Source: Warburgia ugandensis
Taxonomy: Eukaryota; Streptophyta; Magnoliopsida; Canellales; Canellaceae
Assembly: GCA_035236585.1 (NCBI GenBank)
Contig: CP141134.1
Location: 22,312,414-22,376,413 of the forward strand
Direction: 5' to 3'
DNA: 64,000 nucleotides
The translations under genes were made by a program, and so were the position numbers. Positions 23,951-36,959 of the stretch are shown here, piece after piece. The notes below the pieces were generated by a model. That model did not search any database. It worked only from the letters and a program-made list of their open reading frames with translations, and was not told the DNA's origin. Each line of letters starts with the position of its first letter. Position 1 is the first letter of the stretch.

Positions 23951-26181
23951 GTATTCCATTAATTTATCAAACATCTTTAATTATTATTTGTTATCTAAAT
24001 AAACTAATCGAATTCCATGAACCATACTCTGCATAACAGTTCTACCCATTCATATACCCATATGAAACTTATATGAAACTATGCCCTCAATCATATACAT
24101 ATAGCATACGTACACATATATGGAAATTGTTAAAAGACATACAAAATTATGAATATAATCAATATCATCTAATTTACATTCCCAGATTGTACTGGGTTTC
24201 AGAATCACACCCCTCATCATGTGGGGTTCGTAATTATCTAGCCTCTGCTCGTATATCAATATAATCCTCGTACTCCTAACTATACGGGATCCACAATCCT
24301 CCATCCATTGCTGGGAAAACAATATAAGGAATGTCATTATGCCACATCATATAAGGCATCTCATAATGCTATAATATAAGCACCATAATGCATAAAAAAA
24401 TAAGGAATACCATGCTGCAATTTGATCTGTACTAGCGTGCTTGGATAACTACCCTGTTCACCACTAATACCATAGTGAAAAATATTGTGTCACTGCCCAT
24501 ATGGGGAGACAGGACTTTCACAGTGGGCCCTTCCCATAATTGCCCCACCCGACTTTTAGCCTCTCATAGGGCAAGGTATTATCATATAATCAAATTTCAG
24601 GAAACGGGTGGCCAAACCCTCATAACTCCCTTAGCATAGCACCCCCAGGCATATGCCTGTATAAAAAAATACTCTCAGGCCTCCATTGCCAGATGTAATA
24701 TAATCATAATATCAAGCAAATTACCTGTTCACATATTTCATAACAAGAATACACTTATTAGGAGACAATCCACCAAGGATGTACCCTACAAACCTAGACT
24801 CATACATCACAAATACTAATATGGCAACCATGTACTATAAACATAATTTCACAATCCTATAAGATGTATAAGCCTTAATCATGTTTGTTAGATAGTAGGT
24901 GATTTTAAATAACTAATTCCCATCATTCACCATACAAAGCACATTTAGTGACAATTATACCATTTCCATGTTGTAACTTTCATAATAAGGAATAAGATCA
25001 TGTTTAAAAGATGATTCTTAAATTTTCACCTACCTCGTGTGATGCGTCCTTCAATTCCATTAGCATTGATCGCCATCCATTCAAGCTAGTAAAATCCTCA
25101 TTTTTACCTAGACCCTCCAAATCAAACAATTAATTAGTAACTTCTAACTGAATGATCTAATTGAATAAGCTACGTTGATCATGATCATTGAACTTGATCA
25201 ATTTCCATACATGAATCCTAGATTGATCTCGACCATTGATCAAGATCAATGAAATCTTCTCAAATCAAGCTTGTGATCCCAAATCTCTCATCAGATTCTT
25301 AATCTACACTTCTTAATGGTCATGATAGACCATTTGGATTGGAAACACAAAATCAAATCATCATAGATTAGATGATCTGACCTCCAATGAAAGGTATGGC
25401 AATTTCAATGATCAGATCTTCCTAGATAAAAAATTGGGAAGATGGGTTTTGTTCCTTGCATCCCAAGGATCGCAAGGGTACTCTTGAATTTTTGAAACTC
25501 CTCCTAGATTGCTCAGAATCTAGGTTTGAAGGTGAAGGGTTAAACTAGGTCCTGTCCAACCGAGCCAGAGGTGGCCAACTCGGGTGAATGTGAAATAGCA
25601 GGGAAAATAGGGGTGGATGGTGACTATTGGTTGGACTGGTTCTATCTGATCCCGACCACTAGAAAACACAAGCACACTTGAAAACTAGGTTGTGCTAGTG
25701 ACAGGAAAGCCTAGCATTGCTGGTGCTTAGGGAAGATGAAGAAAAGGGGAAAGCTCAGGTGGCTGGCGCAGCCTGCACACACTGAAAAATGAGTTTGCCA
25801 AAGATCTGGTGGCTTCTAGTCATGTAGGCCTAGCAGAGAAACTTGATCTGGTTTTCTTGTTGGTCATTAGAAAAATTGGAGAAGGGAAACCTAGCTTGAT
25901 TGGGAAACCCGATTTGGGTTTTCTTCTTAGTTGCCAAAAAACCAGAAGAAAAGGGATTAGGGAAACCTGATGTGGGTATCCCTCTGTCGCTAGAAAACCA
26001 GAAGGAATGAGATTAAGGAAACCCAATCTAGGTACCCTCTATCACCGGAAAAGCACAGATCCATTAGGGATCTGCTTGGGGAAGAGGGGCGGTGGACTAG
26101 AAGATCGGAAGATGCTGGAGATTTCTAGCTTTCCAGCAATCATGGCCTAGCTGAGCTTGATGACATCGAAAGGAAAAAGAG

Positions 26182-26184
<3 letters not shown>

Positions 26185-26221
<37 letters not shown>
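26185..26221. repeat. (AG)n microsatellite with a G run
   Basis: About 14 AG units followed by ten G residues, inside the solo LTR. On the LTR's own strand this is a CT-rich run. Confidence 0.92.
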
Positions 26222-26222
<1 letters not shown>

Positions 26223-26879
26223 ATCCATATGCGATCTGTGCACGCCAGAATCTGGGGGGTTTTGCCGGCTTGGGAATGCCAAAAATTGGGTTTGGGTTGT
26301 CTGGTCTTGCTGGTTGCTGGTAGAGAGGAAAGGTACGTCGGATGGAAGGGGGAAGAGGGGAGAATGGTGGGTGCTAGGGTTAGGGTTGTCAGGTCTGTTC
26401 TCTTTGAGAATAAATCATGCGATAAGGGGGTGCCATTATCAAAATGGCCCCCCTAAGGTTTCTATTTTTTTAACTTTTAATTACTGAAATAACCCTGACT
26501 TTGAAGTGCCAAGGACTCTGTTTTTAGCATTCTTTAGCTCGTTGGATTGTATTTTCTAGGTAATATCTAATGGTTTTAGTTTTAGTACCAAATTTTTATC
26601 CTATTAAAAGATATACTTCTTGAAAACTCATAACCTGGTCATGGAATAGTAAAATTTTGGGGTAAAATTCATCCGAACTCTGATTACAGTGTTCTTTATG
26701 TCGTTGGACTCGATTTTTTGAGTACATTGCAAATATTCATATTTCCACTCCAAATTCCATTTCTATATAAAAATTTATTTTCTCTAGGTAAATTTTTTTA
26801 ATTATATTCCATATTTCCAATTTTACATAATAACACCCAGAATAGTATTTACAAATTTTGGGGTTGTTACATCTCTAAA

Positions 26880-28640
26880 CTTAGGTGAGGTATATTTTGG
26901 ATTAAAGAGCTCATTTGCTCAATGAGAAAGGCTTTCTTTTGCACATTAATATTTTGCTTTGTAGTGCAAAGCTCTTTAAGAAACTTGGCATAGGTAGGAA
27001 TATCTTTAATGGCATTAAGTAATGGGATATTAATTTTCACATGCTTGAACACTTCCATTATCTCATTGAAACTTGTTCCTTTCTTAGCCTTGTTGAGTAA
27101 TTGAGGGAATGGGGTTTAGGCACATAAGGTTCATTCACTATAGGCTTAGTTGAAGTTGGAGTTTTGTCTTTTTTCTTTCTCCTATGTTTTTGCTTTTTCA
27201 TTCTCCTCAACATTTTCCCCAATCTTTTCCTCTATTTTCCCTACTTTGTTATTGACCTGACAGCCACTGCTAATGGTTGTGATGGACTTAGATTGCTCAT
27301 GGGGACTTTGGGAATTAAACCATGTTTCTAATTAGTCCTTAGGGCTTGGAATAGACTAATAGGGAAACCTTCCTCTTTCCCTTTCACTTAATTTAGTCTT
27401 ATTTGCATCTCTAACTTAGCAATAGCTTAAGATTTTTTTCGTATCTCATTTTGGAATTGACATAAAATCTTGTTTGTATCCTAATTTTGTTTTATGAGCA
27501 ATTGAATTTTATCCTTAATTGATTGTTGCTTTGGTTGTTGAGGATGCTGAAAACTAGGTGACTGCTAAGAAGCTAAAATCTTAAGAAAGTTTGAAATAGG
27601 GGATACAATATGTACCTCCCTGATAGGTATTCTTATACCATGACAAATTTGGATGCCTAGCTCATCCTAGATTGTAGGTTTTAGAGTATGGATTGTTATT
27701 TCTAAGAATGTGATATGCACTACGAGCATTCACTTATTCTAAAAGATTTTCATGATACACTCTATTGGATTGGCAAGCTATCGTTAAATGGGCTAGGTTA
27801 GAACAAACAACACATACCTCTTTTGGGGGTTTATTATTAGCAACAATGAATACACTTGTCCATTCTACAATCCAACAATCGAGTGGATGTTTTGTTTCTA
27901 AAGTCACTCCTATTTCATATAGGCCTCCTTTCTTTTGAGGTTTGGTATTTCTCTCTCTCCTATTGGAATACTCCCATTGCCAGGAATTGTTAGCTAAAGT
28001 TTGGAAAAAATTCCTAGGTCTCTATTTGGTTTTTTTACATGAGGGCTTCTCCACTAGTTGCATCTACCATTTATCTATTTTGAGGTGTTAGTGCCTCATA
28101 AAATTACTAAACTTGTTGCCATTTTTTATATCTATTGTAAGGGCACTTCTACAGTAATTCATCCTATCTCTCCAAATATTCATGGTATTGCTCATCATCT
28201 CTTTGTTGAAAATTGATGATTACCTTGTGAAGGGCCTTTGTCTTATGGACAAGAAAGAACTTGTTTAGTAACTTCCTAAATAACTGATCCCATGTGGCAA
28301 TGGAACCGACCTTGAAAGAATTCAGCCATAATTTGGAATTATCCTTTAATGAGAAAGGGAACAACCTTAGTCTAATAAAATCATCCGCAATATTATGAAA
28401 TTTGAATGTCACAGAAATATCAAGGAATTCCTTCAATTGGAGGTATGAGCCCTCTCTTTCATGACCATATAATGTTGGAAGTAACTGAACTACTCTAGGT
28501 TTAAGTTCAAAGTGGTCTACATTGGTGGGTGGAAATGTGATGCATGATGGAGTGCTTAGTTGGAGAGGTGCATAAAAATCTCCAAGTGTTGTTCTTAGCT
28601 CGTGGTTATGCCATGGGGTTAGGAACTTGGTGTTTTACCT
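26880..28640 (-). pseudogene. Athila element 1 gag remains
   Basis: Minus-strand readings at 28164-28436 (with LKDNSKLWLNSF and WDQLFRKLLNKFF) match the Retrotrans_gag core of Athila relatives. Those at 26867-27058 match the conserved gag-protease junction that reads PLLNAIKDIPTYAKFLKEL. Between them lies a Pro/Gln-rich linker and a zinc-knuckle-like region (about 27800). This is a broken fossil with several breaks. Confidence 0.7.
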
Positions 28641-29824
28641 TGCTTATGAGTAAGTTCAATATCAGGGTCTAAGGGTACTAATTTAGTTTTCTAACATCAA
28701 CATCCTTGCGTGCACTAAATTGAAACCTAATTAAATGATGCTAGCTAAATCTAAATGTGACTCCTAACTCTACAATATGTAATCAAATAATTTCTAATGC
28801 TAACGAGATGCCTTTTGTGATGTTTCTTATTCTATGAGGTTGTATCTTCTAAACCTAAAGCTAGGCAGCTCCTCCTTTAATTCAAGCTTGACTATTGCTT
28901 ACCAAATAGATCTCATACAAGGGGTTAATAGAGTATTCTCATGATAGGAGGCATTTAAACCTGAACATCTATCAACAAAAGGTGTGGAAAAATTACTTGA
29001 ATTTTGCATACCCCCTATAACCACAAAGTTCAAAAGCCACTAGAGTGACAATAGATCACCTATTTCAAAAATGATCCTATGAGCTTAAAACCCTAGGTCT
29101 CTTGCTACTTGAAATTAAATTAAGATTAATGGCTAGGATAGCAAGTATATAAGGAAATGATTTGATTTCCTAGGTTGGTCAAGGATCTAGTGATGAAATC
29201 TAGTCCTTATCTTGTGAGGATTCTTGTGGGGCCCTTACTATCATTATGGTCCATCCACCATAAAGCAATAAACATGCAATGTAATATAAGAAATCGAACT
29301 AATGCAACCTCTATGCTATCCAACCAATGTTAAATAGGTGCTCTCTAATGCAATAACCCTAATTAAAGATACAACAGTTAAGATGAATGGTCCTAAAACT
29401 ATATTAATAATTCTACTAACCAAAGTCAAATTATACTAAATGTAACCTAACTAGAAAAGTAAATCCAAGTGAGGGATACTTACAATGCAGTGTCTGATGA
29501 AGATCAAGTGTGAGCCTCCATACCAAGGCACTTGCCCTATTTTAATACAACCCATTTAAAATTGAAATAGAGAAATTGCAACTTACAATAGGGTCTCACA
29601 ATAAGTTCACTCAGAAGGAAAAACCCCAATCTAAGAAAGCAATCAAATTTGATGAAGCTCCTCTTGCCAATTTCCCCTTGCATAAAAAGAAGAAAGATAT
29701 GTCAATTTTTGAAGAATCAATAAGATATGCAATGCAATGCAAAAATCCTAATATAATGCAACTTAAGACTGCATTTAAAGATAAACAATCCAAATAAGAA
29801 TCCATCCACAAATCTATTGTAATA

Positions 29825-29841
29825 TCCTAGCAATGGTGCCA
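29825..29841 (-). promoter_or_regulatory. Primer-binding site of Athila element 1
   Basis: On the minus strand it reads TGGCACCATTGCTAGGA, starting nine bases after the LTR end. Athila and Tat elements use a site like TGGCGCCGTTGCCGGGGA, complementary to the 3' end of tRNA-Asp. The spacing and most positions agree; the differences look like C-to-T decay at CpG sites. Confidence 0.8.
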
Positions 29842-29850
29842 AAAACTTGG

Positions 29851-32577
29851 TGTAGCTTTAAAATTACTCGCAAGTGCACAATTTAATGTAGTATTTGCAT
29901 GCAAACAAGGTTGATCCCACAAGGACTCTCACATATTTGCAATGCATTGGATTTTATTCAAATTGAATAACTTCAGCCAAAGAAAGAGAGTTGGATTGAA
30001 TTAGGACTTAAAAGTAAACATGCACAAAATTATAAACTATAAATAAAGGAAACTTGCCCAAGATAAAAACAAATAATTAAAATGAAAACTTACCAAAACT
30101 ATAAACTTTTTTAATCTAGAATTAAAAATAAAGGAAACTTAAACTAAGAAAATGGAATTGAAAACTTAACTAATTAACAAGTTAGAAAATAAAGAAATTA
30201 CAAAGAGTTAGAAAGACTCTGACTAAGGAATTAAACTTAATGGAATTACACAAAAAGGAAGCTTTCTTGATTTGGCACTTTCCTAAACTAAAAATTGTTA
30301 AAAATAGTTCTAAAAATAAAAAGAAAAATTTTTAAACCTAAAAAAATATGTAAAAAACTAATTTGACTACTATTAGACAAGATCTAACAACTAAATTAAC
30401 CAAGGATTAAAGATTAATGGGACTTAGTACCGTGCACAAGGTTCTAGGACTATGTGCATGGTTCTATGGCCTCAAAGATGACTAGATTTGATGGTTTTAA
30501 TGCAAACTAACATGAAAACTAACTATGGAATCTAGTAAAAAAAACATGGTACTATAAATGGGTACTTAAGGACTCAAGCAAAGGAGGTGTTTTGGTGGTT
30601 GCAAATAAAGCACAAAGTTAAGGAGAAAACAATTTCTAGATTTTGGTACTTAAGAACCTTAACTAAAACATGCATAAATAAGCAATTGAAACCATAAATT
30701 TTGAGCAAGGAAACAACCTAGATCTCAAGCACTTTGATAAAATAAACAATCCATAACAATAATTCCCACAAAAATTTATCGAATCATCTCCAAATTACAC
30801 AAAAAACTAGATGCATAATACATGTTTTATTGGTGAAAATTGCATCTAATTCTTAAGCATGAAATCCTACCTAAACAACACCAACAATGCAATATAATGC
30901 TCAAAAACTAAATTATGATTACATGAAAAGAAAACGATGGAGGAAATCAATATAAAAGAAAGCTTAGTGGGTAAACTAACTGAGGAAAGATTGCCCAAAA
31001 CTATGGGGAAAAAAGGGTAGAAAACGTTGGATTAAGGTGGGGAAATCAAGGATTTAAACTAGCTATTCTCTTGGATGTTACTACCAAAGAATTAATAACT
31101 TGAATCTTGATTGAATAATAAATAAAACTATAGAATTGAAGTAAGAATGGAAAGGCTTGAGGGTTGGAAAGATAGTGTGGGCTTTAAGGAACAAAATAAT
31201 AAAAACTAAAAGCAATGAAACTAAAGCAAAACAACTAAGTTATTAACCTAAATTGGAGAGCAAATAAGCTAGAGAATAACAAGAATACTAGAGAAAGAAA
31301 AGCATCAAAGGAGTTTGTGCTCCTTTCAAGGTTGTCTCACCCATCCTCTACTTGGAAGATTCATATGGACCATGGAGCTATATATAGATGATTGAGTTAC
31401 TAACTTCCAAAAGGTGAATCCATGAGAAAAAGTGGCTCTAGAGTTAGGGTATTAAATGAGGAAGGTTAAGAGGAGGAAATTTAGGTAGTAATGATGTCAT
31501 AATGATGACATAAAAGAGAGAGAATCATGATGGCTGGCTGGTTTTTCACTTAGGAAGGGGGAAAGCATCATTTTCCTTGGGAGGAAAGTGGCTCTCCACC
31601 CTCCTAATTCGATGAAATTTGGTTGGTGAGAAGAATGAATGAAATGGGCAATTGGAAAGATGGAAAAGATCTAGAATTTAAGGAGTTGAGATTTGAAGTA
31701 GATATAGGGTTTCCTATTTAGGAAACCACTTCATCATCAATTAGAAAGGGTGGGGTGCATCTTTTGCTTAAGAAGGTGACTCCCACCTTGATCTTATAAT
31801 CCTAGGTCAAATGAATGAAAAAAAAGTGGGAGTTGGAGTTATAAAGTAGGGTTTCTATCTTGATGAGTCTAACAATGCATAGTCATCTTACCTTTTACAT
31901 AATTCTCTCAAACCTTCTAATAAATCCAAAATAAGAAAGTGGAGCATTGCTTGAATTCTCCTCCAATTGTATGACTCCATGTGACATTTGGCTTGATTGG
32001 CTTATGTGGCTCACTTTGAGGACTCATTTTCCTTAGCTTCATGGCTCACACCCTTGCCTTTAATGGCTCAAGTGGCTTGTCTTGAATTCCTTAGCTTGTC
32101 ACCTTCTCTCATGGCTTATATGGCTAAGGTGGCTTAAATAGCTCCCAAGCAAAGGTGATGGAAATGCATGGCTTACTTCATGGGCCCATTTTAGTCACCT
32201 TTAGTTCTTCCAACTACTTCCATTGATCCATCATGTTGCCTTGATATAGTCTTGGACCTTGATCTACTTTGAAATTTTGAAATTTAGGCCATGACTTGGT
32301 CTTTTGATTTTAATCTTCAATACTCATCTTGATAAATCTCATCCTTTGGATCATCTCTCTAAGACCTAAATAAGGTGAAAAACCTAATTAAATCCTCAAA
32401 ATATGATCATTCATATACTTACTTTGGATTATTACAAAATATGAAAAATTTTAATTATTAGGTCAGAAATGCATGTGTTATAAATTTGGACAAAAAAATC
32501 CTAAAATCAAATAACAATATAAGTTATAACAATCAGCAACTAATTGGGTATTATTTATACAAATTGAACACTTATCT
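29851..32577 (-). repeat. 5' LTR of Athila element 1
   Basis: A 2727-bp LTR. On the minus strand it starts near 32577 with (T/A)GATAAGTGTTC and ends AAAGCTACA at 29851, directly before the primer-binding site. A TATATATAG-type box lies on the minus strand at 31379-31387. Its start matches the LTR piece at 17288, and both ends match the plus-strand LTR at 38687-41160. It holds no ORF with a known domain. Confidence 0.82.
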
Positions 32578-33411
32578 ACCACCTTAGTAATAGTAATTCT
32601 TGTTTTGGGTCCTACAATCAAGGATGGGTTAAGCATCCAAATTTTTCATGGTCTAAGAATAATGCCCAAAGGAGTCCATCAGGGATTCCCCATCGTCAAA
32701 CTTTTACTCATGCTTAAGTCCCACACCTGCCAATTCCTGAATATTTTTCACAACAACTAAGAACACCTTCCCTAGAGGAAACCTCAAATTTATTCATGCT
32801 TAATTCTACACTATTTCAAAATGATTCTAAGAAATCATTGCATGCCAACTTTGAAAACATTACAAAGATGGAATACACTATAAGTCAATTATCTGCTTCC
32901 TTAAGTGAAAGAGAGAAAGGAAAATTTCCCAGTCAACCTATTCCAAACCCTAAGGGACATTTGAAATAGGGTTTAGTTCTCATAATCATATACCCCATGA
33001 ACAAGCAAAGTCTATCATAACCCTTAAGAGTGGTCATCAAGTTGATACTAAAGTAGGACAGACAGAGGAAAAGACTAAAGAAAACATAAAGGAAAATGAA
33101 CTAATTAAAACTTAGGAAACAAGAAAAAAGAAAGAAATGTTCCACTCCATCTAAGCCTATAGTGGAAGCACCTTATGTGCTTAAAGACCTATTCCTCAAT
33201 TACTCAAGAAGGCTAATGAGATAATGGAATTGTTTAAACATGTGGAAATTAATATCTCATTACTCAATGTTATTAAGGTCATTCCTGCTTATGCCAAGTT
33301 TCTTAAAGAGATTTGCACACAAAAGTGAAAACTTAATGTGCAAAAGAAAGCATTTCTCACTGAGTAAGGTGACCTCTTTAATATGACACCAAACCCTCCT
33401 AAGTTTAGAGA

Positions 33412-36400
33412 CCAATGTGTCCTACCATTTCTTGTGTCATTAGAAATCATGTCATAGATAGGGCACTACTTGATTTAGGGGCTAGTGTATATTTGTTGCC
33501 ATTTTCTCTCTATGAGCAATTAGGTCTTGGTGACCTTAAACTGACCATTATCACATTACAGTTGTTAGATAGATCAGTAAAAATTCCACTTGATATGGTT
33601 GAAGATGTTCTACTATAGGTGGACAAGTTTTATTTCCCTATAGATTTCTTTATCTTGGATACCTAGCTTGTGTCAGACCTTGATAGTCAAATCCCGAGGA
33701 TTCTTCGATGTCCATTTTTAGCAACATCCAATGCCATCATTAACTACAAAAATGGTGTAATGAAGTTATCATTTAACAATATGAAAGTCAAGCTTAATAT
33801 TTTTTATGTGGATCATCAACATCTAGACCTAGATGATGTGTATGTACTAAATTTAATTGAAGATCTACTTCAAGATTTTAATACACCATCATCTATCTTA
33901 GACCCACTTGAGCCATATCTAGTACATTTTAACTATGAATTGGATATAAACAAGTCCACTGATGAGATAAATAATCTTTTAGATGTTGCACCTATAATGG
34001 ATATGTCTAAATGGGGCCCTCATGTGGAATCACTTCATCAAAATCTATACTAGTCACATCTATAGATAAAACCACCCACCTTGGTCCATAAACCTTTATC
34101 TAAAAATCTAATGTACTCCTACTTAAGACCCACTGAAACCTCACCTTTCATCATAGCCTCAAATCCAGATAAGGAACAGGAGGGTAAGCTTCCTAATGCT
34201 CTTAGGAAACATAAGACATCTTTGGGTTGGACCATAGCAGATATTAAGGGAATTAGTCATTCTATGTGAATGCATAGAATACACTTAGAAGAAAATGCTA
34301 AACCATCTAGGCAAATATAGAAGTGATTAAACCCCAACATGAAGGAGGTAATGAGAGATGAAGTGCTTAAGCTCTTAGATGTTAGAGTCATCTACCCCAT
34401 ATTTGATAGTACTAGGGTCAATCTAGTTCAGATTGTCTATAAGAAATCTGGGGTCATGGTAATTAAAAGTGAGGAGAGTGAATTAATCCCCACTAGCATG
34501 ACCACTGGGTGGAGAATTTGCATAGATTACCGAAAATTGAAGTCAATAATGAAGAAAGACCACTTTCCTCTGCCATTCATAGTCTAAATGATAGAAAGGT
34601 GAGCTGGTCCAAGTTATTACTACCTTCGTAATGGTTATTCTAGCTATAACTAAAACCCTATAGCACTTGAGGACTAGGAGAAGACCACTTTGTCCTGCCC
34701 TTTTAGAACCTTTGCTTACTTTCATATGCATTTTGTATTTTCAAGTGCTCTGACTAGTTTTCAAAAGTGCATGTTGAGGATATTTTCAAATAAGGTAGAA
34801 AGAATTTTAGAGGTGTTTATGGATGATTTCTCAATATTTGATTCTTCATTTGATGAATGCTTACACCATTTAAAACTTGTCCTTACTAGGTGTCAAGAAA
34901 GGAACTTAGTGTTAAATTGGGAAAATGTCACTTTATGGTTCAAAATGACATTATTTTAGGCCACATTATTTGACATAATGGCATAGAAGTGGATTTAATC
35001 TCTAACATGCCTCCTCCAAGGATGGTGAAGAATTGGATCATTTTTAGGCCATGCTGGTTGAAATAGCTAAGCCCTTATATAATTTACTTATGAAGGAAGG
35101 ATCTTTTGACTCTAATGAAAATTGGGCATTTGAGTGCTTAAAGGTTGAGTTAACTTCTACACCTAATATTCAACCATCAGACTAGAAAGCACCATTTAAA
35201 ATAATGTGTGATGCTTCAAATTACATGATTGGAGTTGTGTTGGGGCAGTGTATTAGTAAACTTCCTCATGTCATATATTATGCTATGAAAACATTCAAAG
35301 ATGGCCAACTTAATTATTCTACTACAAAAGAAAGAGTTGTTGGTAGTTGTCTTTGCCCTAGATAAATTTAGATCTTACTTGTTAGGATTTAAGGTCATAG
35401 TATACTTAGTTCATGCAGTACTTAAATATCTTCTTTCAAAGAAAGATGCAAAACCTAGGCTAATATGAAGGATACTATTACTATAACAATTTAATCTAGA
35501 AATTTTGGATAAGAAAGGTTTCAAGAATATTGTGGCTGGCCACTTATCCAAGCTAGTTGTGGAGTCTACTAGTGAGAATGTTCCTCTAATAGAAACTTTT
35601 CATAATGAAAAATTGTTGCACATTTCTTAGTGCGTTCATACGCAGGTATATTCAATTACCTTGTCACATGTCAAATGTCTAATCACTAGACTAAACAAGA
35701 TAGAAGAAGGTTCATTAATAAGGTTGGACCCTTGGGATGACCCATACTTGTTTAAGTATTGTCCTAATCAGGACATCAGGAGATGTGTGGCAGATAATGA
35801 ACATCATAAGATCATCTCCTTTTATCATGATCATGCATGTGGGGAACATTATAGTTCCATAAAAATAGTTGTAAAGATTATGCTATGTGGTTTTATTGGC
35901 CTACCATTTTCAAGGATTCACATGCTTACTGATTAGCATGTGATAGATGTCAGCGGTTAGGGAGCATAGGAAAGAGAAATATGATGGCCTTGAACCCTAT
36001 TCTTATCATTAAGCCTTTTAATATTTGGGGCATTGATTTTTTGAGACTTTTTCCTAATTGCTTTGGTTATTTGTACATCCTTGTGGGGGTGGATTATGTG
36101 TCAAAATGGGTGGAAACCGTACCTTGTAAGACCAATGACCAAAATGTGGTGGTTAAGTTCTTAAAAGAAAATATATTTGTACATTTTGGTACACCTAAGG
36201 CCATAATTAGTGATGGGAGTAAACACTTTTGCTATAGGGTGTTAGAGAATTTAATAAAAAAATATGGTGTTACCCATAGAATTGTTATCCCTTATCATCC
36301 TCAGACCAGTGATTATGTAGAAGTTTTTAATAGAGAAGTAGAGCAAATTTTAGAAAGATAGTTAATTCAAATATGAAAGACTGGTCTTAAAGGCTTAGTG

Positions 36401-36900
36401 ATGCTTTATGATCATATAGTACTACATTTAGGACCTATATAGACATGTCACCTTATGGCTTAGTCTATGGATAGGCCTACCACTTATTAGTAGAATTAGA
36501 GCATAGAGCATATTGGGCAATCAAAAAGTGCAATTATGAGTTATATACTGCGGGGATTCATAGAAAACTCCGACTCAGTGAGTTGGAAGAGTTAGGAAAG
36601 ATGCATATGAGTCAACAAGCTATACAAAGACTACATGAAAAGCACTTATGATAGAAATATCTTAAGAAAGTCCTTCACACTTAGACAGAAGGTCCTTTAG
36701 TATAATTCTAGATTGCATCTATTTCTAAGAAAACTTAAATCTTGATAGATTACGTTACATTGTATGTACTATTTACCCTCATGGGGCTATAGAAAAGGAT
36801 GGTGAGATTTCCAAAGTCAATAGGTAAAGGTTAAAGCCCTACCTAGAGTTGGTCAACCTTGAAGTAGAGGAAATCTTGTTAGAGGAACCAGTATACCAGG
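33412..36900 (+). pseudogene. Athila element 2 polyprotein remains (protease to integrase)
   Basis: Successive open stretches show the protease (33415-33618), RT fingers and palm (34339-34587 and 34690-34959), and an integrase zinc-binding region (35661-35936, with ISFYHDHACGEHY). The integrase core follows (35981-36361, with WGIDFLRLFPN, ISDGSKHFCYRVLENL and PYHPQTSDYVEVFNRE). These are domain traces in a fossil, in more than one frame, with on the order of ten or more breaks. Confidence 0.8.
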
Positions 36901-36959
36901 AACCACCTTAGCATGTTCTTAACACCTGTTTCATCATTATTATTGTATAACATGTCTAG

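Larger units (their letters stand above)
23237..26871 (-). mobile_element. Solo LTR, family 1, with TSD TCTCT
   Basis: A complete 3635-bp LTR. Read on the minus strand, it starts TGTAACAACCCC at 26871 and ends CCGGGGTGTCACA at 23237. The five bases TCTCT stand on both sides (23232-23236 and 26872-26876), so no internal region was ever placed outside it. This is the usual trace of recombination between the two LTRs of one element. It splits Athila element 1 between its gag (26880 onward) and protease-like part (23220 and below). It is the same family as the block at 1-3863. Confidence 0.9.
16873..32577 (-). mobile_element. Athila-type Ty3/Gypsy element 1, minus strand, with two insertions
   Basis: This fossil runs from a 5' LTR on the right (29851-32577), through a primer-binding site (29825-29841), a gag region (28436-26880), a protease-like region (about 23220-22640) and a long 3' non-coding part (22640-21106), to a polypurine tract (17289-17303) and part of the 3' LTR (16873-17288). 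The gag reading near 28164-28436 (FRLFPFSLKDNSKLW-like) and that at 26867-27058 (INIPLLNAIKDIPTYAKFLK) are typical of Athila relatives. I recognise no reverse transcriptase, RNase H or integrase. It hosts a chromovirus fragment (17311-21105) and a solo LTR (23237-26871). It is broken, with many breaks, and is older than both insertions. Confidence 0.75.
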
